From Pseudomonadota bacterium (GTDB lineage Bacteria > Pseudomonadota > Gammaproteobacteria > Burkholderiales > Rhodocyclaceae): 64,000 nt of DNA. Each line of letters opens with the position of its first letter. Positions within the stretch are counted from its first letter, which is position 1. This document shows positions 40,103 through 49,124 of the stretch, one piece after another. The position numbers were made by a program, and so were the translations under genes. The stretch covers positions 38,624 through 102,623 of the forward strand of contig JAFEFC010000020.1 in the NCBI GenBank assembly GCA_018240785.1. The letters run 5' to 3'. The notes beneath the pieces are model-generated. The model was not told the DNA's origin and did not search any database. It saw nothing but the letters and a program-made list of their open reading frames with translations.

Positions 40103-40507
40103 ATGGCCGTCCGCTTCACTCTCGCGCCGGATGAAATCGAGATCACGGCCATCCGTGCGCAGGGGGCGGGCGGGCAGAACGTCAACAAGGTGTCGAACGC
40201 GGTGCATCTGCGCTTCGACATCGCTGCCTCCAGCCTGCCCGACGACATCCGGACGCGGCTGCTGCAACTGCGCGACCATCGCATCAGCAGGGACGGCATC
40301 GTGATCATCAAGGCGCAGAAGTTTCGCAGCCTGGAAAAGAACCGCGCCGAGGCGCTGTGCCGCCTGGAGGAACTGATCGAAAGCGTCGCGGCGCCCCCCA
40401 AAGCCCGCCGCGCAACACGGCCGACACGCGCGTCCGTCGCCAGAAGGCTGGAGGGCAAGTCGCAGCGCGCATCGGTCAAGATGCTGCGCGCAAAAGTGAG
40501 CGACTGA
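40103..40507 (+). CDS. arfB: Alternative ribosome-rescue factor ArfB (YaeJ)
   Basis: A 134-residue peptidyl-tRNA hydrolase that frees ribosomes stalled without a stop codon. The release-factor GGQ loop is GAGGQNVNKVSNAVHLRFD (G23-G24-Q25). After the globular domain comes a basic tail from about residue 97 (KARRATRPTRASVARRLEGKSQRASVKMLRAK) that enters the empty mRNA channel. It lacks codon-recognition domains 2 and 4 of true release factors. All functional parts are intact. Confidence 0.94.
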   Translation: MAVRFTLAPDEIEITAIRAQGAGGQNVNKVSNAVHLRFDIAASSLPDDIRTRLLQLRDHRISRDGIVIIKAQKFRSLEKNRAEALCRLEELIESVAAPPKARRATRPTRASVARRLEGKSQRASVKMLRAKVSD

Positions 40508-40588
40508 GGGCAGGGCGCCGACTGGCAATCTGCCTGAGTGAGGGCGCGCCGGTCGACTACGCCAGAAGGAGCGGATGGCGCCGCGCAG

Positions 40589-41305
40589 TCAGCCCAGCTC
40601 CGCCGCGGCCAGCGTGATCCACGCCGCCCCCGGACGTTTCTCCACCGTGATCTGCCCTGCCTCCAGCCGATAGGTCAACTGGCAGTGGTGCCTGGGGTTG
40701 GAAAGCACGCCCGGGTTGAAGATCGCGAAGTTCTCGCCGGCGCGCCGGCGAACCGACTGGATCAGAAGTCCCGGGTGCCCCTCGTGATGAATCCGCGCCC
40801 CCACCGACTGGGGGAAGGCGTAATCGGACGGATGCAGCAGGTCGCGATGCTCGGCCGTGGCCTTGCGGAAGTCCAGCAGCGCGGCGCCGCAGGCCACCAG
40901 GTAGACCTTGCGTTCGGCACTCACCGTCTCGCGCTCAAACCCGGCATCGCACAGCAGGCCCCGATACCAGTGGTAGGCCGACTCGAAGACCGTCGTCTCG
41001 ACCGACTCCGATCCATACCACACACCGTAGGAACCGTCGGAAAACCGGCTCGCCTGCCAGTGCCTGAAGGGCCAGACAATGGCATTGAACCAGGCGGCAT
41101 CCTCGAAGGGCCGGTCGATGATCGGCGTGGGCGACCGATACGACGGCGGCCTGACTTCCGCCTCCACCTTCTGCGCCAGCAGCCACTCGGCCGGATCGTC
41201 GGTCAGGTCGTCGAACAGATCCTGCGACTGTCTCAGCGACACGATATTCCTCGCCACGTCCTGATGGACGTCGGTCAGCGTGACGCGAGCGAAGAGCGAT
41301 TTCAT
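40589..41305 (-). CDS. RES-domain toxin
   Basis: A 238-residue toxin candidate of the RES family, whose studied members (MbcT, ParT) attack NAD+ or ADP-ribosylate targets. The core shows the conserved R87, Y97 and E108 ([25 protein letters not shown]) and a late serine in [14 protein letters not shown]. The start is ATG 41305, 13 bp after the antitoxin stop. It is the second gene of a two-gene operon in the antitoxin-then-toxin order usual for RES/Xre pairs. The ORF is intact. Confidence 0.9.
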   Translation of the reverse strand: MKSLFARVTLTDVHQDVARNIVSLRQSQDLFDDLTDDPAEWLLAQKVEAEVRPPSYRSPTPIIDRPFEDAAWFNAIVWPFRHWQASRFSDGSYGVWYGSESVETTVFESAYHWYRGLLCDAGFERETVSAERKVYLVACGAALLDFRKATAEHRDLLHPSDYAFPQSVGARIHHEGHPGLLIQSVRRRAGENFAIFNPGVLSNPRHHCQLTYRLEAGQITVEKRPGAAWITLAAAELG

Positions 41306-41318
41306 TCAGCAGCCCGGC

Positions 41319-41714
41319 TCAGACGCCACGGGCACGGTCGAGATAGCCACGCACCATCAGCAGCCCGGCAAACCCCCACTCCTTCACCACCTCGACGGGC
41401 GTCAGGTTGTCGAAAGCCTTGTTGCGGGTGCTCATCCAGCGATAGGCCAGATCCCGGTTCTGCGGGAACAGCAGACGCAAATTCTTGTGGATGCCCAGCA
41501 GGTGGCCCACCCGGTCGTACTGGTCGCGACTCGTCCCGATCGGTTTGCCGCTGCGATAGTTCGACAGCGCCGCCCGGTTGCTGGCCGCAATGCCCAGCAA
41601 CGCCGCCTGGTCTTCGGTGCTCAACTTCCAGTGGTCGAGCAGGGTCATGACCATCCTCGCCAGCGCACCGCGGTCTTCGGATGCGTCCACTTGACGCTCG
41701 GCAAAGGCGCTCAT
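41319..41714 (-). CDS. Xre/MbcA/ParS-type antitoxin
   Basis: A 131-residue antitoxin. The N-terminal half is a helix-turn-helix ([36 protein letters not shown]) and the C-terminal half is the DUF2384 toxin-binding domain ([62 protein letters not shown]). I choose ATG 41714, which has an AGGGAG ribosome site; an in-frame ATG at 41753 lies inside the -10 element and has none. It probably represses its own promoter through a palindrome at 41755-41775. Confidence 0.9.
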   Translation of the reverse strand: MSAFAERQVDASEDRGALARMVMTLLDHWKLSTEDQAALLGIAASNRAALSNYRSGKPIGTSRDQYDRVGHLLGIHKNLRLLFPQNRDLAYRWMSTRNKAFDNLTPVEVVKEWGFAGLLMVRGYLDRARGV

Positions 41715-41748
41715 GGGGGCTCCCTGGCTGGTGGTGATCGGTACGTTG

Positions 41749-41777
41749 AGCATAGTTTTCTGTTTTTAAGAAAACAA
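41749..41777 (-). promoter_or_regulatory. Toxin-antitoxin promoter with palindromic operator
   Basis: On the minus strand, TTGTTT (41777-41772) and TATGCT (41754-41749) are spaced 17 bp. The spacer is filled by the inverted repeat GTTTTCT-N7-AGAAAAC (41755-41775). Binding of the antitoxin there would block the promoter. Confidence 0.72.
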
Positions 41778-42076
41778 GAAGTGGAGGAATAAAAACATAT
41801 TGACTCTCCTGAAACGTCAAGCCCAAAGGAATGCCAGGCGACCGGAATACGCATGACCGCTGTATCTATAATGGCGAGCAGCTTATTCGTGAGGCGTTTC
41901 CGTCATGCGGCGCAGCAGTGTTTCCGCCGCGCCTGCAAACCGATCAATATGACGCTCGCCAGCTCAAATGCATGAGCGGAAAACCATGGCCGGCCGTTTG
42001 CGCAAAACCGTAAGTTCTAAGTTCCTGGAACTCGCTCGACTCCGCGCTGCTGGTGCCGGCGGATATTGGAAGGCCT
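41778..42076. other. AT-rich intergenic stretch between toxin-antitoxin pair and helicase
   Basis: About 300 bp, clearly less GC-rich than its surroundings. It has a TATAAT at 41867-41872 without a good -35, and a GGAAGG ribosome site right before the helicase start. A 60-codon ORF at 41831-42013 has no recognizable domain. No repeat, tRNA fragment or integrase site is seen. Confidence 0.5.
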
Positions 42077-45000
42077 ATGGCATTACCTGACGGTCTCTAT
42101 GACCAGCTACTGACAGAGGCGCTTCTGGAGGCCGTCGTCAGGAGAACTGAAGAGCATAGCCATACCCTCAAACCCCTCACCGCCGAAGACGCCCCTGAGC
42201 GATTGGCCGATGCGCTTGCCTCCCAACTTTCCAGAATCCTTGATGACCTCCACGGTGACGGCGCGGAGAAGCTCCGCCAGCAGCTCGACCTCGTCAATTT
42301 CCTCCTCGTCAGCTTAAAGCAGCGCCTCGGCAAGCGCGCAGGCGACGCTGAGACGCTGTCCGTTCCGCCACAGATTCTCCAGGCCATACACCAGCAGTCG
42401 CCCAAGCCGGCGATCCCGGAGACCGGCCTGGCCTTCCCCTGGCTCTTCACCGCTGGGAAGGGCTCGCCGTCGTTGCTGACCGAGTTGCGCCGCGAGCTGG
42501 CGGCCTGCGATCAGGTGGACATCCTGGTGAGCTTCATCACGCATTCGGGCGTGCGCAAGCTGCTCGACATCCTCCAGTCCATCACCGCGGTCGGGCCGGA
42601 TGGCAAGTCGCGCACGCGGCTGCGGGTGCTGACCACCACCTACACCGGCGCCACTGAGATCCTGGCGCTGGACGAACTTGCCCGGCTGCCAGGTTGCGAG
42701 ATCCGGGTGTCGCTGGACGGCCGTCGTACCCGACTGCATGCCAAGGCCTGGCTGTTTCGTCGCCGCACGGGCTTTGGCTCCGCCTACGTGGGCAGCGCCA
42801 ACCTGTCGGGTGCCGCGTTGATGGGCGGACTCGAATGGACGGTGAAGTTCACCGAGCGCGGCCAGCCCGATCTGTTCGAGCGCGCCAGCGCACACTTCGA
42901 GACGCTTTGGGAAGACAACGAGTTCCAGCGCTACGATTCCGCCGACCCCGCGCACCGAAAGGCCCTGGGTGAGGCGCTCAAGCGGGAGTCCGGCGACGAT
43001 CTCGTTGCTCGCCCGACCTATTTCGACCTCGAGCCCAAGGCCTACCAGCAGGAGATGCTCGACCAACTGCAGATCGAGCGTGATCATGGTCGCTGGCGCA
43101 ATCTGGTCGTGGCTGCGACGGGCACCGGCAAGACGGTGGTGGCGGCGTTCGACTACAAGCGGCTCTGCCTGCAGGTGGGCGGGCAGCCGCGGCTGCTCTT
43201 CGTCGCGCACCGTGAAGAGATCCTGAAGCAGGCGCTGCGGACCTATCGCGAGGTACTTCGCGACCACGCGTTTGGGGAATTGCTGGCCGGTGGTGCGCAG
43301 CCTGAGCGCTTCGACCATCTGTTCGCCACCATCGACAGCGTGTCCGCACGTGAGTTGGTTTATCGCTGCGGCGAGGATTACTGGCACACCGTGGTGGTCG
43401 ACGAGTGCCACCGCCTGGCGGCTGATCGCTTCCATGCCTTTGTGAGCGTGGTGCGTCCACGCGTGCTGCTCGGCCTGACGGCGACCCCAGAGCGCAGCGA
43501 TGGCAAGCCGATCCTGAACTACTTCTGCAATCGGCCCGATGGATCGCCAGCGGTCGAGCTTCGGCTCTGGCATGCGCTCGATCAGCAGTTGCTGTGTCCC
43601 TTCGAGTATTACGCCTGCGACGACGAGACGGATTTCTCAGCCGTGCCCTGGCAGCAGGCAGGGGAGGTGGCGGCGATCGAGAAGCTCGTGACTGGAAACG
43701 ATGTGCGTGCGCGACTGGTGCTCGACGAGTGGCGGCGCCTGACGGGCGACCCGACGCGTGGGCGCGCGTTGGTGTTCTGCGTCTCCGTGGCGCATGCGCG
43801 GGACATGACCGCGCGGCTGAACCAGGCCGGCATCAAGGCGATATGCGTCGTCAGCGATACCCCCACCGATGAACGCAGGCGCGCGCCCGAACTGCTGGCA
43901 CGCGGCGAGGTTGTCGCGCTGGTGACCTGCGATCTTTACAACGAGGGCGTCGACCTGCCGCATGTCGATACCCTGCTCTTGCTTCGCCCGACGCAGAGCC
44001 CGGTGTTGTTCCAGCAGCAGATTGGCCGCGGCTTGCGTCTGGCCAAGGGCAAGGAAAGCTGCCTGATCCTCGACTTCGTCGGCCGGCACCGTGAAGAGTT
44101 TCGCTTCGATCGTCTGCTGTCGACGATCACCGGACTCTCCCGTGCGCAGTTGATCGAGGCGTTAGACAAGGGCTTCGGCATGCTGCCGCCCGGTTGCCAC
44201 ATTCACCTGCAGCGCCAGACGCGAGAGCAGGTTCTGCGCAGCCTGCGCAAGCTGGTGCAACAGAACTGGCGCAGGCTGAAGACGGAACTGCAGGCCTATG
44301 CCGCACTGCGCGGACGGACGGACATTGAGCTCGCGAGCTTCCTGAGTGAGCAGGCGATCGAACTGGATGATCTCTATCGCAGCAGCGGTCGCTCGGGCTG
44401 GACCAATCTCAAGCGCGATGCGGGGCTGCTGAGCACGCCGCCCGGCAGTGAGGATGATTACTTCGGGCGTCGATTCGGTAGTCTGCTGCATATCGACGAT
44501 CCGGCGCGGACCGATCTGCTGCTCTCACTGCGAGAGCCCGAGGCCGCCTACCGTGCGCAGAACGATAGGGATCGCCTCTTGTTGCAGATGCTCGCCTATC
44601 AGGTCGACGCGCAGCAGCATCAAAAAGGGAGTGGCAATGACTTCCTAGAGCGGCTGCAGCGGCACCCCGAGCAGGCGGTTGAGCTTGCCGAGCTTGGCGG
44701 GATCTTGCAGGCGAGAAGCAGCTTGCGGACGCGGCCCGTTCCGGGCCTTGAGAATGTGCCGCTTTGCCTTCACGCGGCCTACGGCATTCGCGAGATTCTG
44801 ACTGCTCTCGGTTGGTTGAGTCCGGTCCGGCGCACGCCTTTTCAGGCGGGGGTACTTGCGCTGCGTGAGCGCAAGGTCGAGTTGCTGTTCGTCACCCTCG
44901 ACAAGCGCGCGGGCTATCACGAACGCATCGCGTACCGTGACTATGCGATCAGTCCCGAACGGTTTCACTGGCAGTCGCAGAACTCGGCGGGGCCGGAGAC

Positions 45001-45211
45001 CCCTGTGGGCCGTCGCTATCTGGAGAGCCCCGGCAACGGCTGGCGTTTCCAGTTGTTTGTTCGCACGGATCCCAATGCTCCTTACCATGCGTGCGGCCCG
45101 GTGACGCTGGAGCGCGCGGAAGGAGCGAAGCCGATGAGCATTCACTGGCGGCTCAGCGTGCCCTTGCCGAGCCGCCTGTTCCGAGAATTCAGCATTTTGC
45201 GGGGCGAATGA
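42077..45211 (+). CDS. PLD nuclease-like / SF2 helicase / DUF3427 protein
   Basis: A 1044-residue multidomain protein. Residues 1-110 are helical and of unknown type. Residues 115-280 form a phospholipase-D-like domain with one HxK (H221, K223) and GSANLS (239-244). The SF2 helicase follows: motif I ATGTGKT (347-353), DECH box (442-445), LTATPE (467-472) and motif VI QQIGRGLRLAKG. Residues from about 680 to the end match DUF3427. The ATG at 42077 has a GGAAGG ribosome site. Such fusions are frequent in defence islands, and the RES/Xre pair next door fits. I infer a single-gene restriction or anti-phage nuclease-helicase; this is not proven. Codon use is less GC-biased than in neighbours. Confidence 0.88.
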   Translation: MALPDGLYDQLLTEALLEAVVRRTEEHSHTLKPLTAEDAPERLADALASQLSRILDDLHGDGAEKLRQQLDLVNFLLVSLKQRLGKRAGDAETLSVPPQILQAIHQQSPKPAIPETGLAFPWLFTAGKGSPSLLTELRRELAACDQVDILVSFITHSGVRKLLDILQSITAVGPDGKSRTRLRVLTTTYTGATEILALDELARLPGCEIRVSLDGRRTRLHAKAWLFRRRTGFGSAYVGSANLSGAALMGGLEWTVKFTERGQPDLFERASAHFETLWEDNEFQRYDSADPAHRKALGEALKRESGDDLVARPTYFDLEPKAYQQEMLDQLQIERDHGRWRNLVVAATGTGKTVVAAFDYKRLCLQVGGQPRLLFVAHREEILKQALRTYREVLRDHAFGELLAGGAQPERFDHLFATIDSVSARELVYRCGEDYWHTVVVDECHRLAADRFHAFVSVVRPRVLLGLTATPERSDGKPILNYFCNRPDGSPAVELRLWHALDQQLLCPFEYYACDDETDFSAVPWQQAGEVAAIEKLVTGNDVRARLVLDEWRRLTGDPTRGRALVFCVSVAHARDMTARLNQAGIKAICVVSDTPTDERRRAPELLARGEVVALVTCDLYNEGVDLPHVDTLLLLRPTQSPVLFQQQIGRGLRLAKGKESCLILDFVGRHREEFRFDRLLSTITGLSRAQLIEALDKGFGMLPPGCHIHLQRQTREQVLRSLRKLVQQNWRRLKTELQAYAALRGRTDIELASFLSEQAIELDDLYRSSGRSGWTNLKRDAGLLSTPPGSEDDYFGRRFGSLLHIDDPARTDLLLSLREPEAAYRAQNDRDRLLLQMLAYQVDAQQHQKGSGNDFLERLQRHPEQAVELAELGGILQARSSLRTRPVPGLENVPLCLHAAYGIREILTALGWLSPVRRTPFQAGVLALRERKVELLFVTLDKRAGYHERIAYRDYAISPERFHWQSQNSAGPETPVGRRYLESPGNGWRFQLFVRTDPNAPYHACGPVTLERAEGAKPMSIHWRLSVPLPSRLFREFSILRGE

Positions 45212-45271
45212 TCCGCTGTGGCGCCTGTATTGACGGGAGGGGGAGCGCCTGAGGTCTGTGATAATCCGGCC

Positions 45272-46084
45272 ATGAACTCACGCCGCCTTCCCTCCCGTAT
45301 CGTCTGCCTGACCACCGAAACCGTCGAAGTACTCTACGCCCTGGGCGAGGAGGACCGCATTGCCGGGATCAGCGGTTACACCGTGATCCCGCCGCGCGCA
45401 CGCAAGGAGAAGCCCAAGGTCTTTGCCTTTTCCAGCGGCGACATGGAGAAGATCCTCGCGGTCGAGCCTGATCTGGTGCTGGGGTTCTCCGACATGCAGG
45501 CGGACGTGGCACGCGACCTGATCAAGGCGGGCGTGGCGGTGCATGTGTTCAACCAGCGCAGCGTCGAGGGCATCCTGGCAATGATCGAGACGTTGGGCCG
45601 GCTGGTGGGGGCGGAAGAGCGCGCGCTTGCCCTGGTGGCTGAGCTGGAGGCGACCATCGATGCGGTGCGCGCGCAGGCGGCCTCGCTGCCGCGTCGGCCA
45701 CGGGTGTATTTCGAGGAGTGGGACGAGCCGCAGATCAGTGCGGTTGGCTGGGTGTCGGAGCTGATCGGGATCGCCGGGGGTGAGGACGTCTTCGCCGAGC
45801 TGGCGCGGCATCCTGGGGCGGCGCAGCGCATCCTGGCCGATCCGCTGGAGGCAGCGCGACGCACGCCTGACATCATCGTCGGTTCATGGTGCGGCAAGCG
45901 CTTCCGCCCGGAGCGGGTGGCCGCGCGCGCCGGCTGGCAGGAGGTGCCGGCGGTGCGCGACGGCGAACTGCACGAGGTGAAGTCGGCGGTGATCCTTGCG
46001 CCCGGACCGGTGGCGATCCGCGAGGGGTTGCCGGCGCTGGCGGGGATCATCGCGCGCTGGGCGGCGCGTCAGGCCAGCTCCTGA
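45272..46084 (+). CDS. Cobalamin/iron-siderophore-type binding protein without signal peptide
   Basis: A 270-residue protein of the BtuF/periplasmic binding type: RIVCLTTETVEVLYALGEEDRIAGISGYTVIP at the N-terminus, VFAFSSGDMEKILAVEPDLVLGFSDMQ, and a C-terminal lobe with IIVGSWCGKRF. Unlike transported binding proteins, it shows no signal peptide or lipobox after MNSRRLPSR, so it appears cytoplasmic. No permease or ATPase is adjacent. The ATG at 45272 is the first that gives the family N-terminus. It may carry cobalamin or a corrinoid inside the cell; that is inference. Confidence 0.82.
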   Translation: MNSRRLPSRIVCLTTETVEVLYALGEEDRIAGISGYTVIPPRARKEKPKVFAFSSGDMEKILAVEPDLVLGFSDMQADVARDLIKAGVAVHVFNQRSVEGILAMIETLGRLVGAEERALALVAELEATIDAVRAQAASLPRRPRVYFEEWDEPQISAVGWVSELIGIAGGEDVFAELARHPGAAQRILADPLEAARRTPDIIVGSWCGKRFRPERVAARAGWQEVPAVRDGELHEVKSAVILAPGPVAIREGLPALAGIIARWAARQASS

Positions 46085-46155
46085 CCGCCGCCTTCGCTGC
46101 CGACCTTGGTTCGGGCAGCGGACCGCCCTGAGGCAAGGGCGAACCGCATTTCCCT

Positions 46156-48948
46156 TCAATCCACCGCCCGCTGCAGCACGCCGATGGGCGGTGCCCAGTC
46201 GTTGCCCGGCTGCTTCTTGCGCGTGACCAGCGTGAGCTGGGCGGGGGCGAAGACATTGGCGTTGTGGGTCACCGGGGTAGTGATGAGGTATTGCGCGCGG
46301 GTGGCGCGCAGGAAGGTGCCGACGCGGTCGATGTTGGCGACGTCCAGGTGCGCGAACGGCTCGTCGATGAAGACGAAGCCGCCGGGGCGGGCGTCGTCCA
46401 TCAGCAGGCCGATGAGCAGGATCAGCGACTTCATGACCTGCTGGCCGCCCGAGGCTTCGCCGTCGTTGAGACCCACCGCGCCCTTGCGGTCGAAGTCGAA
46501 GCGCACTTCCAGACCGGCCTGGGCGAGCGAGACGTCGTCGTTTTCCAGGTGCGGGGTGGGGCAGTCCACGCTGACGTTGGCGAGCTCGCCCAGCGCCTTC
46601 AGGTTCTTGGCGTACTGGCGCACCGTGGCGCGCAGCTTGGCGATGTAGGCGGCGCGCGCGGCTTCGGAGTGCTTGCGTGCGGTGGCGCAGTAGCCCTGGC
46701 GGTCGCGGTAGTCGCGCTCGCGCAGCGCGACGTCGGCGGCGAGGCGGTCGCGCACGGTGAGCACCGCCGGGTCGGTGATCCAGTCGCCCTCGTCGAGATG
46801 GCGGCGCAGGCGGTCGGCCTGCAGGCGGGCGCCGCGCGCGTCGCCGTACCTTTCCGCGAGCAGCGCGAGATCGGCTGCATCCAGCCAGTGCGCCGGCATG
46901 CCGCGCCGGCGGCGGCGCAGGCTCAGGATGCGTTCGGCCTGGGCGCGGCGGCGCGGGCCGTGCTCGCGCGCGATGTCGGCCAGGCGCAGGTCGATCGCCT
47001 TCTGCTCGCGCACGCGGCGGTCGACCTCGATCTGGATGCCGCTCAGCTTCTCGCCCAGCGCCTCCAGCGCGCCGCGCGTGTCCGCGCGGTCGGCGATGGC
47101 CTCGGTGAGTGCCTTGCGCGCCTGCGGCAGCTCGGCTTCGGCGGTGGCGTAGCGCTCGGCGTTGGCGGCCAGCAACTGGGCCGACTGCAGGCCGAGCATG
47201 CGCTGGCGCAGCGAGGCGAGGCGGGCGGCGGTTTCGTCCAGCCTGGGGCGCAGCGCCTGCAACTGCTTGTCGAGGCCGGCGATCTCGTCCTGCAGCGCGG
47301 CGATGCGTGACTGGCGGGCGAGTTCGCCGAAGTGGAACTCCTGCGGCCGGCCGAGGTGGCGCGCGCCGCGCCGTTCGCGGTGGTAGCCGTCTCGGGTGAT
47401 CCATTCCTGCTCGCGCGGCAGGTCGCGCGCCGCGTCGGCATCCTCGACGCGGCGGATGCGGTTGAGCAGGTCGGCGAGCCAGCGCGGCACCGGCGCCGAG
47501 AACTGCACCACCTCGGCCAGGCTCAGCGGCCGCGGCGGCGGCGCGGGCTCGCGCTCGGCGACGATGAAGTGGCGGAAGCGTTCGCGCTCGCCCAGCGCCC
47601 AGGCGGCGTGGCGGTCGCCTTCGCGCTCGAGCAGGATCAGGTGGCGGTAGGGCCGCAGGATGGCTTCCAGCGCCGCCTGCCAGGCGGGGTCTGTGACTTC
47701 GACGACTTCGGCCAGGCTGGCGTGGGCGATGCCCTCTGCGCTCAGCCGCACGCGGAAGCGCGCGACTTCGGCATCGCCCGGCGGACCGCTGCGATTGCGC
47801 TCATGGCGCAGGGTCTCGCTGCGCTCCTCGAAGGCGGCGACGAGCTGACGTTCCTTGGTGCGCAGGTGGGCGAGCACGGCGTCGGCTTCGGCGTGCTGCT
47901 GCTCCAGCGCGACGGCGTCGGCGCCGTGCTCGGCAGCGAGCTGGGCGCGCAGGGCGTCGCGCTCGGCGAGCAGCTTCTCCAGATCGCGCACGCGGTCGTG
48001 CGCGGCGAGGTGGCGCTGCTCGGCGTCGCCGTCGTGCTGCTTGAGGCGCTTGCGTTCGGCGGCGGCGGCGTCCTGCTCCGCCTTCAACTTGTCGAGTCGG
48101 GCGCGCGCCTCGCGCTGTTCGGCGAGCTTCTCGCTGCGCTCGTGATCCACGCGGTGCAAAGCCTCGCGCTCGGCGGCGATCTCGCGCGCCAGCTCGGCGA
48201 CCTCCAGCCGCGGCACGATCTCGGCCTGCAGCGCCCGGGCCTCGTCGGCGAGCTGCTTCCATTCCAGGTAGCGGTTGGCCTCGGCCTTCTTCTCCTCGGC
48301 CTGGGTCTTCAGCCGGTCGAGGTCGATGCCGAGCTCGTCCAGCTCGCGCTCGGCGTTCTTCTGTTCCTCGCGCGCGGCCTGGTAGTTGTCCAGCACCTCC
48401 TTGTCGCCGAAGACGTCGAACACCAGCTCGAGCAGAGCTTTGGGCGAGTATTCGCACAGCTTGTCGGTGTCGCCCTGTTCCAGCGCCAGCACCTTGGTGA
48501 TGGCCGGCGTCAGTCCGCCCCAGGCGAGCCGGTTCTGGTAGTCGCGCAGGCCGATCCAGTCGCTGGTGGCCTCCAGCGCCTCGATGTCCTGGTCGCCGTC
48601 GACGATCGTGTAGTCGCGGATCCAGTCGCCGCCAGCCTTGCGGATGCGGCAGGCGAGGGTGACTTCGTCCGACAGACAAGGGAAGAAAGGCCGCCGGCCG
48701 GTGCTGCCGGGCAGGTTGGCGACGATGGCGCGGATCCACGCAAAGCTGCGGTCGGCGCGGCGCACGTAGCGGCGGAAGTCGCGCTTGCCCGAGCAGCGCA
48801 GCGCGAACAGGGTGCGCAGCGCATCCAGCAGGGTGGTCTTGCCCGAACCGTTGGGGCCGACGATGGTGATGATCTGGGCGTCGAGCGGCAGCGAGAAGCG
48901 GCGCCAGAAGTCCCAATGGACGAGTTCTAGGGTCTTGATGTGGAACAT
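46156..48948 (-). CDS. SMC-like ATPase of a Muk/Mks-type complex
   Basis: A 930-residue SMC-family protein. The N-terminal head has Walker A GPNGSGKT (31-38) and the Q-loop LALEQGD (about 158). Two long charged heptad regions (about 190-410 and 610-800) flank a hinge-like globular segment (about 430-600, LAEVVEVTDPAWQAALEAIL ... LSLAEVVQFSAPVPRWLADLL). The C-terminal head has the signature ASGGQ (832-836) and Walker B FVFIDEP (858-864), then an H-loop-like TTPVTHN. It is shorter than MukB and comparable to MksB or Wadjet JetC. Kleisin-like and KITE-like genes lie 1.5 kb upstream on the same strand, separated by two opposite-strand genes. Confidence 0.87.
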   Translation of the reverse strand: MFHIKTLELVHWDFWRRFSLPLDAQIITIVGPNGSGKTTLLDALRTLFALRCSGKRDFRRYVRRADRSFAWIRAIVANLPGSTGRRPFFPCLSDEVTLACRIRKAGGDWIRDYTIVDGDQDIEALEATSDWIGLRDYQNRLAWGGLTPAITKVLALEQGDTDKLCEYSPKALLELVFDVFGDKEVLDNYQAAREEQKNAERELDELGIDLDRLKTQAEEKKAEANRYLEWKQLADEARALQAEIVPRLEVAELAREIAAEREALHRVDHERSEKLAEQREARARLDKLKAEQDAAAAERKRLKQHDGDAEQRHLAAHDRVRDLEKLLAERDALRAQLAAEHGADAVALEQQHAEADAVLAHLRTKERQLVAAFEERSETLRHERNRSGPPGDAEVARFRVRLSAEGIAHASLAEVVEVTDPAWQAALEAILRPYRHLILLEREGDRHAAWALGERERFRHFIVAEREPAPPPRPLSLAEVVQFSAPVPRWLADLLNRIRRVEDADAARDLPREQEWITRDGYHRERRGARHLGRPQEFHFGELARQSRIAALQDEIAGLDKQLQALRPRLDETAARLASLRQRMLGLQSAQLLAANAERYATAEAELPQARKALTEAIADRADTRGALEALGEKLSGIQIEVDRRVREQKAIDLRLADIAREHGPRRRAQAERILSLRRRRRGMPAHWLDAADLALLAERYGDARGARLQADRLRRHLDEGDWITDPAVLTVRDRLAADVALRERDYRDRQGYCATARKHSEAARAAYIAKLRATVRQYAKNLKALGELANVSVDCPTPHLENDDVSLAQAGLEVRFDFDRKGAVGLNDGEASGGQQVMKSLILLIGLLMDDARPGGFVFIDEPFAHLDVANIDRVGTFLRATRAQYLITTPVTHNANVFAPAQLTLVTRKKQPGNDWAPPIGVLQRAVD

Positions 48949-49124
48949 CGGCAGCTCGGGGTGGGGCGCGCCCGCGGGCGACGCGGGCTGGGGGCGACAT
49001 GCGAGGCGCGAAGTGTACCGAGGGCCCCGGGCGCCGGCAAACTGCGTGAAATGAGCTGCATCAATGCGGTGTGGCGGAGGCGCCGCAACAATGCCCGGGT
49101 CCAAGAACCTCAGCGAGGCAGCCC

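Noticed and set aside
41858-41880. Possible second LexA box before the helicase (CTGTATCTATAA...)
   Set aside because: The right half ACAG at the required distance is missing.
41831-42013. 60-codon ORF before the helicase
   Set aside because: No ribosome site, no recognizable domain and no coupling; kept only as a remark in the intergenic entry.
42077-45211. Type I or III restriction enzyme R subunit
   Set aside because: No methylase or specificity gene nearby, no PD-(D/E)XK motif seen, and a PLD domain plus DUF3427 instead.
46156-48948. SMC gene as RecN or SbcC
   Set aside because: Hinge-like centre, head motifs and linkage to KITE/kleisin-like genes fit Muk/Mks better; no CxxC zinc hook is present.
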